A program made the position numbers and the translations under genes. The notes under the pieces are model-generated. The model made no database searches. It worked only from the letters and a program-made list of their open reading frames with translations, and was not told where the DNA came from. Below, in pieces: positions 32,475-44,519 of a stretch of 64,000 nucleotides of DNA; position 1 is the stretch's first letter, and the number at the start of each line of letters is the position of its first letter. This DNA is from Chalciporus piperatus (Eukaryota > Basidiomycota > Agaricomycetes > Boletales > Boletaceae). The stretch is from contig JBBPTG010000014.1 in NCBI GenBank assembly GCA_038093975.1, forward strand, positions 186,001 to 250,000, in the 5' to 3' direction.

Positions 32475-35400
32475 ATGAAAGCCGCCGACATGCGAAAGCC
32501 CTACACGGGGCCTTCGCGCGCTCTTGTCATCGCTCTCGACGTCGGGACCACCTTCAGCGGTGTCTCATATGCAATCCTCGAACCAGGCGAGATTCCAAAG
32601 ATTCATGGCGTCACAAGGTATGTATGCCCTTTCGTGTCTGGCGCATATCTCTTACCCCTCGCCCTGGGCAGATTCCCTGGCCAAGAACATGTCGCAGGAA
32701 ATAGCAAAATTCCTTCCATTCTCTATTACGACAGGGACGGCACCGTCAAATGTGCTGGAGCAGAGGCAGACACCGCGTCGATCTCATCACAAGCAGAAGA
32801 CGAGTTTTGGATCAAGGCAGAGCTGTACGTCGCATCTCGTTCGTTATCTGTAAACCTGTCGACGTCCTGTGCAGATTCAAGCTTCGTCTGCGGCCCAAAT
32901 CGATGAAACTGAACATGAACGGAATGCGTTTTAGCGCTCTTCCCCGCAGCAAGACAGCCGTCGATGTCTTCGGGGATTTCCTTCATTACCTGTTCAACTG
33001 CACCCGTATATTCATCATCGACACCCATGCAAACGGTAGTGCTTTGTGGCAAGCAGTAGAACACAATATCGAGTTCGTCCTGAGCCATCCGAATGGATGG
33101 GAGGGTGCCCAGCAAACCAAGATGCGACGCGCTGCACTGCACGGTGGACTGATCTCTGACACTGACGATGGACGTGCGCGGATCCGCTTCGTCACGGAAG
33201 GGGAAGCAAGTCTCCACGCATGTGTTCAGAGCGGTCTTGCTGCAGAGGTTCTCACCGTATGCCTTCTTCCCATGCAGATGCTTCTCGTATTCATTCCCCT
33301 TGTCACTTTGCCCTAGAATCCATCTAGGCACGGCTTCCTAGTGGCTGATGCAGGTGGAGGAACCCTTGACATCAGCTCCTATGCAGTTCGCGGCACAAAT
33401 CCCCTTGTGATAGAAGAAATAGCACCTCCAGACTGTCAGTCCCTTCCTCCCCACAGCGCGTATGGCTAAATTTAGTTTTGGTTCCGACAGGTATTTTTGC
33501 CGGCTCTGTCTTCGTGAGTCGGAGGGCAAGGGAGTTCTTGGCAGGTACGTTGAACCATCCCTATTCGATGACGACGTTGACATCTAGTTAGAGAAACTCA
33601 AGAGCTCCAAATACGGGAGCTCCGACTCAATTGACCACATCACCAAACGATTCGATGAGACAACGAAACGCCTGTTTCGTGATAAGAATGACATCCAGTG
33701 GGTTCCGTTCGGTTCCCCGCTGGACAAGGATCTCTCCGTAGGAATACGAGGTGGTTCCCTCAAGCTCACGGGGTACGCGGCTTCCTTCACTTCCTTTGAT
33801 CCTAGCTGAGACCATTCAGTGCGGAGGTAGCGGATCTATTTGAGCCGTCTATCCAGGCTGCTGTAACGTCGATCAAATCTCAGGTAGTGGCATCCCAAGG
33901 GATGATCAAGGTGGGTTCTTCCGTTTCTATATCCGTGCTCATCTTCACTCGGTCGTATTCTCGGCAGTCCGTATGGCTGGTCGGAGGATTTGCTGCAAGC
34001 CCTTGGCTCTTTAGTCAACTCCAAGAACGCCTCGCGCCCATGAAGATCACTGTCAGCAGACCGGATAATCAAACGTGAATCTGTCGTGGTTGCTGTATAA
34101 TGATTGCATCTGGACTCATTCAATTCCCTTTTCAGGTCCAAGGCTGTAGCAGATGGGGCCCTGGGCTTCTACTGCGATCATCATGTCTCGGCAAGAGTGT
34201 CCAAGTTCATGTACGGCGTGGAATACCTGCGGGAATATGACCCTAATGATCACGAACACGTTGCCCGGAAGGAGAGACTCTGCGAACTCCCCTCCGGGCC
34301 GAAACTTCTCCCAGACGCTTTTGATTGCATTCTCGCAAGAGTACGGGTATCCGTTCCATCGATTCTCTGATATTAAACCTCCTTCTCAGGGTGTAAAAGT
34401 GAAAGAGTCGACCGTCTTCACACGCAAATATTGTACAGAACTCACGAATCTGTCGACTCTTTCTGTGTTTGAAGTCGAGATATGGTGTTACCGCGGGGGT
34501 GATACGATCCCTCCATGGATCCTGAGGCACTCCGGTAAGCTTTGAATCACCGTAGTCTCCCCCCCTTTGGCTAATTTTGCCCTGTAGAGGAGTACTCCAC
34601 CCTTTGCGTCGTGCGCGCGGATTTGTCACCCCTTAGCGGAAGCGCGGAGCCAAAGTCTGGGAGGAACGGCAAGACATATTGGACCATCGTCTTCAGCGTC
34701 GAGATCCACTTTGGTTTGACTGAGTTCAAGGCACGGATCAAATGGAACGACAACGTGCGTACTCGTCTGCGTGTCCTTGATATCAAATTTTCACTTTTGC
34801 TCCTAACAGGGACGGACAAAATAGTAAGTCCTTGCAGCGCCAGCTCCATGATAGGCTTCGTCGACTAACCTCTTGCCCAGCGGTCCAGCGTCTATCGTGT
34901 ACAGCGAAAGTGGTCATCGTGCCGATGAAGACGAGACGGACACTTTCTCTGAAGATGACTTTGGCCCATCTCGCTCTGCATCTCGTGCACCCTCCCGTCC
35001 TACCTCTGTTGCTCCCTCTCGCACCCATTCTCAGGATTCTTCTGCAGGGTCTGGGGCGAAGACCCCGCAAGGACAAGGGTCCGGGAGAATGGATTCCACG
35101 TTCATGGATACGGGTAGCCGCAGTCGCTCTGTGTCCACGGCACAGTCCCAGATCCCTAGACCGTCCCATTCTCGTCATCCGTCTCAATCCCAACCCCAAC
35201 CGCCGCCTGCCCAACCGCCGTCACAACCACAACCCCAACCCCAACCCCAACCCCAACCCCAACCCCAACCCCAACCACAGCCGCAACCGCAGTCACAACC
35301 GCAGCCACAGCCACAGGCATCGCATCAATCCGCCTATGCAGAGCGCAGCCGAGAGTTCGAGCAACGCGAACGCACCATCTCCACCTCTCATTCCAGAGTA

Positions 35401-37023
35401 GCCTCGTCTGTCACGCAGGTCGAGCGTGACCGAAAGGTCTCCACTGCGTCGACCAAGATCTCGAGTTCCTACCCGTCCCAGTCGCGCAAGGAGACTGAAA
35501 AGGAGAGGCGAGCTAGGGAGGTTGCAGAACGAGAACGTGCTGCAGCTGCAGAGGCCGCTGAGAAGGAGCTTCTCGGGGCTATCGAGAGACAACAACGTGC
35601 GGCGGCAGAGGCAGCAGAAAGAGAACGTGCTGCAGTCGCTGACGCAGCTGAACGAAAACGTGCCGCCGCCGAGGCTGCTGAGAGAAAACGTAGTGCTGCT
35701 GCCGTGGCTGCTGAGAGAGAGCGTGCCGCCGCAGTGGCTGCTGAGAAAGAGCGTGCTGCCGCCGTGGCTGCCGAACGAGAGCGTCTTGCTGCTGAAGCGG
35801 CCGAACAGGAGCGCATTGCCGCTGAAGCTGCTGCAAGGGAGCGTGCTGCGGCTGCGACCCCCGTCGCCCTCCCTCACATAACGACTAAGGCTGGGAAGAA
35901 AGCGAAAGCGAAGGCTTCCAAGGACACGAGCACACTCACATCGCCAGTTGATCTCGCTGATACCACAGTCGGCAAGAGTCCCAACGGTCTCCGTAACGCT
36001 CTTACTTCCGTCTGGGGATCTCAGTCTACGGCGGTCACACCCGCTGCTTCACCTCTTCCACCGGCAAGATCCGTGGGCCCCACGACGCCTAGAATCGAAA
36101 TGCCTCCTGGCGAGGCTCAATCGTTCTTCGAAGAGGCAAATGCAGCACCTTTCCCAGCGCCCGAGGAACCTGCCCTCCTCACTAGAGACCTGTCCGTGGA
36201 AGTTCCTCAGTCCCAAGACAATACTCCTGCCGACACTGTTCCGCCAGAACAACTTGCTTCAGAAACTGGGGGAGACTGGGAATTCAATACGGAAGAAGCT
36301 GTAGAATCAACCACCGAGCAGATCGAGCTCACCGAGACCCAGACAGTATCAAACGCGTTCCAGTTGGACGCCGATGCTACTACCACCTCAGGCGGCAACG
36401 TGTTCGATACATACGATAACTTTGAGGGTTCTGGCGCGCAGGATGCTGCTCCCGAAACGGGAGACGCGTTCAATTCATGGGGGGGAGACGAAGGAGGCAC
36501 TTGGGACAACAACAACGACAACACCGCGACTGAACAACAAACGATACCAGAACCGGCTTCCAAGTCGCTCGGATTCGGCTTTGGAGGAACGGCTAGCAAG
36601 TGGGGTTTATCTGCGCCTTCCTTTGGTGCTAGCCTCTCTGGCTTTGGCTCGATCTTTGGTGGGGAGACCCAGAACCAAATCGAACTGGATCCATTGCAGA
36701 CCGAGCCTCAAGCTGGGGAGCAAACAGAACCCGCTGCTGCTGCTGCTGTCGAAGGGGCTAATGAACCCGCTTCCTGGTCTGCAGACCCGGCCGCTCCTGC
36801 TGCGCCAGAGGCTGCACCGGAGACTGTAGGCGAGACTCCTGCCCCGGAACCCGCAGAGGAACCACCGTCAGCTGTGGAGCCTACCACCGAAGGCGGAGAA
36901 GATGGACAGCAGGACGAATGGGCTGAGAAGCCAAAGAAGGGGGGTAACAAAAAGGCCGGTGGAGGTGGAGGCACAGGCACAGGCGGAGGTGCTGCTGGTA
37001 AGAAGAAAAAGAAGGGAAAGTAA
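32475..37023 (+). CDS. HSPA12-like Hsp70 with long low-complexity C-terminal tail
   Basis: Exons 32475..32617, 32672..32824, 32875..33256, 33317..33434, 33491..33540, 33588..33772, 33820..33910, 33968..34074, 34136..34340, 34390..34534, 34588..34754, 34810..34823, 34881..37023; 1300 aa, phases consistent. ATPase part: IALDVGTTFSGVSYAILEPG (phosphate 1), GFLVADAGGGTLDISSYAV (phosphate 2), SVWLVGGFAASPWLFSQL (adenosine). The HSPA12 pattern continues to ARIKWNDNGRTKYGPASIVY across a 14-nt exon (34810..34823). The last exon adds some 700 residues: Ser-rich, then PQ repeats, an Ala/Glu/Arg coiled-coil repeat, an acidic Thr/Glu-rich part and a Gly-then-Lys end. Other HSPA12-like proteins usually stop near the fold's end. 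Intron 33541..33587 needs a GC donor (TTG|GCAGGT); with the GT four bases later the frame breaks. Confidence 0.83.
35221..35320 (+). repeat. In-frame Pro-Gln repeat (CCCCAA hexamers)
   Basis: About seven to eight tandem CCCCAA units near 35229-35276, flanked by looser CAACCG/CAGCCA units, all in the frame of the HSPA12-like gene and coding for Pro-Gln dipeptides. Likely variable in length between strains by slippage. Confidence 0.85.
35514..35860 (+). repeat. Degenerate tandem repeat coding an Ala/Glu/Arg coiled coil
   Basis: Roughly eleven units of about 30 bp, each coding a variant of AAAEAAERER (for example RAAVADAAER, RAAAEAAERK, RSAAAVAAER). Spacing of Ala and charged residues favours a long single helix or coiled coil inside the HSPA12-like tail. 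Confidence 0.8.
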
Positions 37024-37290
37024 TTGTGTTGTCGGTCTGAAGACGCTAGTTTCTTGGTAGCTTTGCAATGGAATACTATACCCGAAGTGATCTTGCTAAT
37101 TCATTTTGCTTTCGCTCTGTGGGAGTTTGTGATGTCCGTGAAATTTAGGTATTAAGGTACTCGTAAGATCGTAAGTGGTCGTGACGGTCGTGAGTGTAAG
37201 ATAATAGTAGAGTTGGGGGGTATCAATCAGGAAAAGCATAAACGGAGAGGCGAGGTATAAGAAAAGAAATAAACTGGTATATAGTGACCT

Positions 37291-39955
37291 TCATCGACCG
37301 ATTCCTGCGAGAGTGCGGTTGCTAATTCCCTGCTCGAAACTTCGTTTGCGGAATCTCCCATTCTCCGCTGGGAGTGGGAGCCCTGACTTGAGACTGACCA
37401 CGCTAGCATTCTTCTTCGCATCAAGTGAAAAAGCGACGTTGACTGATGGCATACTCAGTCGACGGATCCAGCCTTTCGGCCTCTCGGGACGAAGGACGAT
37501 AGGAGGCACCGGTGGACGAAGATCACGAGGTGCGGGGGAAACGTCTATCGCTTTGTACTTGCTGACCGAACACGTGTCGCATCCGCAGAACGGCGCATGG
37601 TCTTTCGGTGGAAGAAGTAGTGGTGAACGCGAAGGTGAGCGTGAGGGGCTTGGTCGAGGCTGAGCGATCGAGCTACTGCTAGTTGACGAGGTGGGGTTCA
37701 AGTTGGAAACGCTCTGGGAACCTCTTTTGTGTCGGAAAGGGCTGTTCCTCGGGCCCTTGGGGCCATCAGAGGCATTGCTGGGTTCGGGACGGAAGTGAAG
37801 GAAGTGCTGTTTATCTCGCTCGAAATCGCGGGCTCTTTGGTCGAGTTCGTGTTCTCGTTGACGAAGCTCGTATTCCTTCTCCTTGAGCTCCAACTCAGCA
37901 GCTAATTCTTCGATACGTTGCTTGCGTCTTCGTATCTCATTGTCCTCAATAGGGACGTCACGAGCGGACTGACGTGCAGGAGTCTCCACGGGCAATGGGA
38001 AGCGATCCACTGTAGGTGAGGCGGTTCGTCGTGGGGACAAAGGCTCGTCTAGGGGTTGATATCGAGATATGATCTCAGATACACTCATCGGTAACCGAGG
38101 AATATCTTTCGGTCCTTGAGAAGGCGTCTCGACCTGAAATAGGGAGTCGGTGAGTACATAAGAGAAAGCACTCAAAGCCGCCTACCGTTCGAGTGTATTT
38201 ACTGCGCAACGCCGCGACATTGTTGTTCCCCGCGCTATTCGTGGAGTCTGTACGCTCGAGATTTTTCTTCGCACTATCAACGCTGTGGCTCTTGAATACA
38301 CTTCTACTGCTAGCGTCGGACTGAACCCCGAATTCCTTCTCGCTTGAAGCTTGTTCTGCCCTCTTGAATGGTGACCCAGGTCTAGATGTTTGAGATCCCA
38401 ACCCGATGAATGAAAGTGGCCTTGGTTTGTGTGGGTCGCCTCCCGACACCCCATCCTTGCTTTCCAGCGGAATAACTGTACCTTCGGGCCCAGCCTCATC
38501 TTGGGCGCGTGTGTCTGCGGGTGGTTGTTGCACCTTTGGTGGAGTCCGAATCACCTGTGATGAGTGTAAGGACTTGGAGGTGTCTAGCACAAAAGGTTCT
38601 CCGAGCGCAGTGCCTTCCATAGCTTTAGGAGAGTCGGTTAAGACGTGAGCAAGCGGGACTAGGGTAGCCCGGGACTGAGCAAAATTCGGACTACCAGCTC
38701 GAGACTGGACCAATTGGATGTTTTGAAGCTGAGCCTGCTGACGTTGCAATTCTGCTTCATTGGAGGCGAGAGGGATGGGGAAGTATGTCGGGGGGAACGG
38801 GAAAGCAGATAGCGTGGAGATCGAATTGATAGAACCCTGGTTCTGGAAATCCATGCTGAATGGTGATCGCGGTGGATCGAGCGTGGTGGTCGCGGATGCT
38901 GAAACTGATCCCGGGCTATTATTACCTACAGGAGGGACAGGGAGAGACCGACGAAGTGGTGTCGAAAGACCAGTCTGACCCCACTCCGAAACACCGGGTC
39001 CCTGCGTAGGGACCCCTTCACGAGAAAAGTCTGGCAAGTCATCGGGAAGTGGTCCAGTCCAGGACCCTTCGCAAAGGGCACGCCATTCCCCTAGCTGTCC
39101 GACGGTGGGGGAAATCCGGCGCATGCTCTCGCAGGTACGAACCCATTCAGCATCTGCTATACGAGACAGGCCCGCAGCTACATGGAACGTCACTGAAGTA
39201 TGTTGCTGAGTGACATGGACCGCATGGTTGCTGATTGACAGAGGTGATCGCTCGTGCCGAGGACTTGATATAGATGAAGAACGCTCACAATTTCTCCTGT
39301 GACATCTCGGGTCCTAGGACACTGAGGAGATTGATGTAACGCGCATGTTCTTCACTAGTATCACGCGCCCCTTTCTTGGACTTCTTCTCGTAGGCTTGAC
39401 CTTAAAAGTGGAACCGTCAGGAATGCCCTGCTTCTACCAGAGAAGGGTGCACGGCGTACCAGCTTGTTTGATTCGAGCATTAGACTCCTCCAGGCGCTGA
39501 TCGTGTGCCTTCTCCTCTTTCTATTTGAGAGTCAGGGTCGGTCAACCTCCTGATAGGCAATAACTTGGAGCTTACCGCCAGTTTCTTGAACCATTTCTTG
39601 ACCTCTGAGTTGACATTACTGCGTTCTCTCTCGGCGATCTTCGCAAACTTGCTATCGACGTCTGCCAATACTTCAAGAATGCCTGCACTCGCACCAAAAG
39701 CGCTAGCTGGATTGAGGTGGTTCTCAGTCAAGACTCCCCTTCGACGGCGAGAACGAACTCACCTGCAAACTGTAAATTCATCTTCAATCCTGCGGCATCT
39801 TTGAGGGCCTTTGACAGCTTTTTCTGGATCGCTGCAAAAGCACTCGCTGCCTCGCAATAGTCGTTCAGGACGCTCAAAAGGGCCTCAATCGTACGACATG
39901 ACTTGTGAATGTCTTGCCGTTCCGCAGGTTGTACCGCAGTCGCCGCAGTGGACAT
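37291..39955 (-). CDS. IMD/I-BAR-like domain protein
   Basis: Exons: complement(39763..39955, 39576..39706, 39460..39520, 39289..39400, 38186..39230, 37291..38133), 794 aa, phases consistent. The first 210 residues are an all-helical block: CRTIEALLSVLNDYCEAASA, FAAIQKKLSKALKDAAGLKM, SAFGASAGILEVLADVDSKF, VNSEVKKWFKKLAKEEKAHD, QAYEKKSKKGARDTSEEHAR. This resembles the IMD (IRSp53-MIM) membrane-bending domain of fungal proteins. The rest is disordered and Ser/Pro-rich, with a heptad region (RRKQRIEELAAELELKEKEY) and a possible Cys motif (FCGCDTCSVSKYKAI) shared by unknown basidiomycete proteins. A role at the plasma membrane or endocytic sites is inference. Confidence 0.75.
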
Positions 39956-40167
39956 GTTGGGCACTTGACGGAGAGAAAAGGCTGACCCAACGCCGAATCC
40001 TACGATGTCGGACGATGTTCGCTCACAAAATCCGTGACCTCACCCACGTCGCCTACGCTGGCGAAGTGGTGAACGGACTTTGAATCCACAGCACTAAGAT
40101 AAGATATTTCCACCGCGGAACCAAAGCAAGTATGTAGTAGTCGGTATGAACAGGAGCAGCCAATACA

Positions 40168-41039
40168 TCACGAGAAAACTAATCTATGATCATTCTGAAC
40201 ATAGTTAGCACTATTACTGTTAGCCTTATTACCGAGGTCGTCTCGACTAGCTGATTCGCCATGGTCACCAGCTCGTCGTCGTGGTGAGCGAGATCGAGAG
40301 CTTCGACGCCCCCTCTCTCTCGGAATGACTGCCTCTCCACCAGCCAGTGGATCTTCTTCCGTCGTCCGAGGGCGGTCACTCCAAGCCAACCGCTCGACCT
40401 CGACCTCATCACCACGTGCATCTCTCCTTTCCTCCGCAGTTTGACCTCCCTCCCCGCCTTTCTCCTTGCCGTCTCGCTTATCTTGTCTTCTTTTCCACAA
40501 CAACTTCCGCACGCATCTCGGGCATAGGACGATTTTGACTAGTGCTTCCTTCTGTTCCCCGTGTTCTTCGTAAGCAAAAGGCAGTTCGAGGGTTGAGAGA
40601 TCGGGAGGAGAAGGTGAACGATGATGTTCACAACGGGTATTCGCACAGGACGTTTCACCAATTCCGTCGAGAACCTCCGATTCTGTGCGCCAACGAAGAG
40701 CAAACTGTGAAGGGTCTCCGTAAAACTGACAGCAGTACTTTGGAAGGGCGGAGATAGACGCACGTTACCGGACTTGTAGTGCTTCAAATCGCAGATCGCA
40801 AATTCACGGTAAAGACTATCGTAGTACTTTTTTGCTAGCTGGTCGTTCCAAGAGGTGCTTGATTCAGCTTTTGTGTCCTCGCGAAGAAACCTGGTTGGCT
40901 GCTCAGTACTCAGTCTCTGAGTTGACAGGAAGTGTAGCTTTTACTTGTGTGACGCCTTCAAGATGTCGAACTCTGTCACTTTGACTACAGGCTCAGGTTT
41001 CGAAATGGTTTGAGAGGTATATGGTTTGTACAGTGACAT
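40168..41039 (-). CDS. FRA10AC1: FRA10AC1-like protein
   Basis: Homologue of the human nuclear protein FRA10AC1, reported with spliceosomes. Exons: complement(40945..41039, 40764..40890, 40168..40704), 252 aa. The joined chain reads VTEFDILKASHKFLREDTKA, then SWNDQLAKKYYDSLYREFAI, CDLKHYKSGNFALRWRTESE, VLDGIGETSCANTRCEHH, FAYEEHGEQKEALVKIVLCP, RCVRKLLWKRRQDK. These match the family's YxxLFxEYxIxDLxxYK, RWR-E-V-G-G--C-N-C and YxEHGExKxALVKLRLC signatures, including the paired cysteines that probably bind zinc. The C-terminus is Arg/Ser-rich. The intron donor at 40763 (AAC|GTGCGT) is the one that keeps KSGNFALRWR. Confidence 0.9.
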
Positions 41040-42209
41040 GTCGACTTTGAATCTACACGGTGGGTGTAGCAAGGAAGGTAATCGTGGATCTTCTTCGACT
41101 CCCACGTTGTGGAAGATGGCGAGCGTTCGGGCATGACCCAAGACTCAAGTACTAAGTCCTCCAGGCTAACCAACTTGGGCCGTAGTACGTCTTTCCACGT
41201 GGTACTCGCATGAATTCAGAACATGTACCCCTTTGTTCTCTCCATCGACGAGAATCAGATTTCTAGTTTGTCGGACCAAGCACAGAGACGACCCCGAAGG
41301 GTGAAGGCGTGTATCTTTGTTTCTCCACCCGGCAGTCGAATACCTATTCGCGAAGACTAAAGCCGATTCACCTCCGAGTGATGAGGAGGAGGTGAGTCTG
41401 ACATAACTAGAACCATGATTCCTGTGGTTCGATGGCAGCATCCGGAGGTCCGGTGAGTTGTCATTGCGCACCATGCAAAGTTTTCTCCCCGGACGTGCGT
41501 GAGATGTCATTCTTTGATGTAGGTTGCCTCCTGGGTTGCCAACTTGCCTGGAATCATACTTCTACGAGAGCACCGATAGAACGTGTCGATGTCGTTACTC
41601 TGTGCCACGTTAACACTGCCAGGGTCAATCTGTTTCAGAACTAGGATCCAATGAACGCCACGGATCTCGTCAGTAACGGTCAGTTCCTGGATACATACTT
41701 CCAGATAGGCTGCTTCGCGGGAACTTCCCAACCACAGGAGTTCCGTTATTGTGCTGTGGGCACTGGGTTCTTCGGACTGTCGCCAGGTCGGCTTATGCGT
41801 TAGCTTCCGTGGGACCGAAAGGAACGTGTACGACCGGGAAATTACTGCGGCGATCGAATGATAGCTTAGATTAATACTCATTTCTGCACGGAGGGGGACC
41901 TGATCTCTTTCTTTGTAGCAGCAACTTCCACGGCGGCGAACACGAATGAATGGTTCTGGTCAGCCTCATGGGATTCTCCTACAGAGTCCTTTTTTAATTT
42001 ATTAGATTCCCTCACAACGCTCCATTAGTGCAGTGCTCCATTGCTCTGCTACGACGTCGCTTCTCTCAACTGATTTTCGGTTGCTGACCGGTTACATTTG
42101 TCTGTCTGTCTGGTCTGAATCACACCCACCTGTCAGTGTCACCCGACCTTTATATGTACACCCCCCTTCCCAGGCCATCCCTCCAGTTTTCCCCTCCCTC
42201 CCAGCAGCG
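41040..42209. other. Long divergent intergenic region with weak open frames
   Basis: 1.17 kb between outward-reading genes. Minus-strand frames at 41507..41881 (124 codons, contains ITELLWLGSSREAAYLEVCI and GVHWILVLKQIDPG) and 41166..41510 read as if they might be parts of an old gene, but no family, start or splice pattern can be supported. The last 100 bp before 42210 are pyrimidine-rich with TTTATATG near 42150, a possible core promoter for the next gene. Confidence 0.35.
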
Positions 42210-43794
42210 ATGCCCTTGAAGATCGTTCTCAACGCTTTTCCCTTTCGTCATTGGTCGAAGCCCCCGCCCTCATCGAGCGAAGCCGAAACCGACGAAACTT
42301 CACCAGAGCGTGGTCAGCGCCGTATCATTCATATTGCTACAGCCACAAATGGACGCAAACCTGGGGAGCGTTTCGTGGGCATCACGGACAAAGGAAAGAT
42401 GCCCCACGGAGCGCCCGAGAAGGTGATGGAGGGAACACATATAGCCCTCACATTGGACAAGGCGCATCAGTCAAACCCCCTTGACTGGCAGACCAAGAAA
42501 CCTGCAAAGTATGATGTCGTGAGGTGAGTAGTATGGGCAACTTTGTTAGTTCAACCCCGACGCTATTCGTCCATACCCCTCCCCTATGTTCAGCATCATA
42601 TCTAATCGTTTCATCAGCGCATCATCCGGCGCCTCTAATTCGGGCACCTTGACGAATACTTTTCAACCGCCAGCCAAACCGACATTGATCCGTCGCGTTG
42701 CGTCGAAACTGAACATTTCCATCCCCTCGAAATCTCACCCTTTACCTTCTCGACCGAGCTCACAAGCTTTTCCAGCCGATACAAGACCGTCAGCGCAACT
42801 GTCTCATTCTCCCAAAGTCATCATCCCTGTCTGTTCTACACTTCCCAACAGCTTCATCGGCAAGGAGCATCGTGAAGCTGCCCTGCGAGAACGTGGGCTC
42901 CTCCCTCCTCGTAAAGACTTGAGCGAACAGGAACGCGAGGCGGACCAACGCATTACCTGCAAATCCGTGCCGCCTCCCGTAGCAATTAACGGATCTAGCG
43001 AAGCGGAACGGCTGAAAGCAAAATGGTTGGCTAACAACCCGACTTCCGAGAGTAGCGATTCGGACTGCGGTCCTCAGTTCTTCCCGGGGTCACCTATATC
43101 ATCTGCTACTTCAGACATGGATGATTCGCGCCGATCGTGCGAGAGCAAAGCAGATTTGCCAACGGCGGGCAGACCTTCTATTTGCAGCTCTGTTAATGCT
43201 CTATCGGCCTCTTCACACCTTGAGGTCCTACATGAGGACCCCTCGGAAGAAGGACAGATCAGACCACCACCACGACTGTTGGCAGCTGATCTGCCGATCA
43301 TCCTATCTTCGCTTGAGGACGGGTTACTGGCTCCCCTCGAAATCGTGGAGAACCCTGTTCCATTCTCGGTTTCGTCGCATCCCGCAATGCCAGGTTCGCT
43401 ATTCGACTCGCAGTCACACCCAGACATGCCCCCTCCCCTCCCAGAAAAGGATCGTGCTCGTGATCCTGCATTACCTGCTTCTCATATGCGCACCGCGGAT
43501 TCGGTCGATCGACGTCGCAAGGCTGTCGGGCCCACATTATCCAAGTTTGGCACTAGTTCGCTCTCTAATCTTCGTCGTTCGGTGGCGGAAACCCTCGGAT
43601 TACCGGGCTCGAGCGCGCTTTCCGCAACAGATATCCCGTCTTCGCCAACCCCTTCCCATCTCGCGCTCCCGGCACCAAGACCAAGAAGGGCGATTAGTCC
43701 AACCATACACAGCCGAGGAAGCATTCTTTTGGAGACGAGGGACATTCAAGATGCCGAGAGTCGCAGATTGAGTGAACTGGCCTTTTTAGATTGA
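42210..43794 (+). CDS. Unknown Ser/Pro-rich protein
   Basis: Exons 42210..42523 and 42594..43794 (504 aa; GTGAGT donor, TTCAG acceptor). The first exon has a compact, more ordered-looking part (PLKIVLNAFPFRHWSKP, RRIIHIATATNGRKPGERFV, GTHIALTLDKAHQSN). The second exon is mostly disordered, with one charged helix (HREAALRERGLLPPRKDLSE, SEAERLKAKWLANNP) and a Ser/Pro-rich C-terminal half. No domain recognised. Codon use and splice sites look like a genuine expressed gene of the host. Confidence 0.75.
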
Positions 43795-44361
43795 TTGCGC
43801 CCTCATTCGAGGGTTGGATTTAATTCGCTCGCACTCGGATTCTCCGTCCTTCTCCTTCCTTTTTCACTTACGTGCATCAACATCAACAATACCCGCGAAT
43901 GCCATCATCAACATCACAACAACCTACCCTCTTTCTGTGGATACTATCTTTATTATCTGGATTCGATAAGGATACCGGGCACTCATACACTCCTTATTTC
44001 ATTTATTTCAGGGCCCCCCCCCCACAACATGGACTTTTCCTATGCTGTACCCCTAGCGATAGTTTACGCTAAACGCTAAAAGAATCGTTCGTCGTCATCC
44101 CGGCCTCGTGGACGTACTTCCATCTATATATCATCAGTGTCATCTGTCGGTAAATTACGATTCAGTGCTTTGGTTTGAGATCCATCTGATGAAAGAGGAC
44201 TGCACGAATCGCCCAAGCATCTGCAACTTCCGCATCGGCACGCACATTGCAAGTTGCGTCGGTCCGGTCCGGCCCGTATCCCATTGGAGCGCCGCGAGCG
44301 TTGAGACCAACCAGTGTAACATCTTGCGGACGACAAGCTCCGATCGCCACCTATGAATGCA
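43795..44361. other. Intergenic 3' flank up to the transposon
   Basis: Holds the 3' UTR of the preceding gene and a run of C (about 44013-44023). No further gene, RNA or repeat supported. Confidence 0.4.
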
Positions 44362-44370
44362 GGGTCAGAC
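44362..44370. repeat. Target-site duplication, left copy
   Basis: GGGTCAGAC directly outside the left inverted repeat, repeated exactly at 51585..51593. If the inverted repeat is taken to start with CCC instead of CC, the duplication is the 7-bp GGTCAGA. Confidence 0.8.
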
Positions 44371-44391
44371 CCAGTGAAAATTGGTTATGTC
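44371..44391 (+). repeat. Left terminal inverted repeat
   Basis: Begins CCAGTGAAAA and ends TATGTC. It matches the reverse complement of 51564..51584 at 18 of 21 positions; the three differences are transitions. Confidence 0.85.
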
Positions 44392-44441
44392 GAGTTATGT
44401 TTCTACATGTCGTCACATGATTTTGTCAATGTTTATCTGTT

Positions 44442-44454
44442 GTGATCTGCTCGT
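44442..44454 (+). repeat. Subterminal direct repeat, left copy
   Basis: GTGATCTGCTCGT, found again in the same orientation at 51402..51414 near the other end of the element. Confidence 0.6.
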
Positions 44455-44519
44455 GTCTGTTCGAGGCAATTTACCGTCCCACCGATGCTTCGTTTACCTA
44501 CATCAAACCTACATTGGAC

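Noticed and set aside
35229..35276. Tandem CCCCAA hexamers, like a ciliate telomere repeat
   Set aside because: They sit inside an exon, in frame, and code Pro-Gln dipeptides within a longer Pro/Gln-rich part, so they are a coding microsatellite.
35293..35877. 194-codon minus-strand frame within the HSPA12-like tail
   Set aside because: Shadow of a repetitive coding exon; Ser/Leu-rich composition follows from the complement of Ala/Glu/Arg repeats.
41507..41881. 124-codon minus-strand open frame, perhaps part of an F-box or other gene
   Set aside because: No F-box or repeat motif could be shown and no exon chain extends it; kept only as a note in the intergenic entry.
44013..44023. Run of C bases before the transposon
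   Set aside because: A simple homopolymer in a 3' flank; not at the element border, and no function can be supported.
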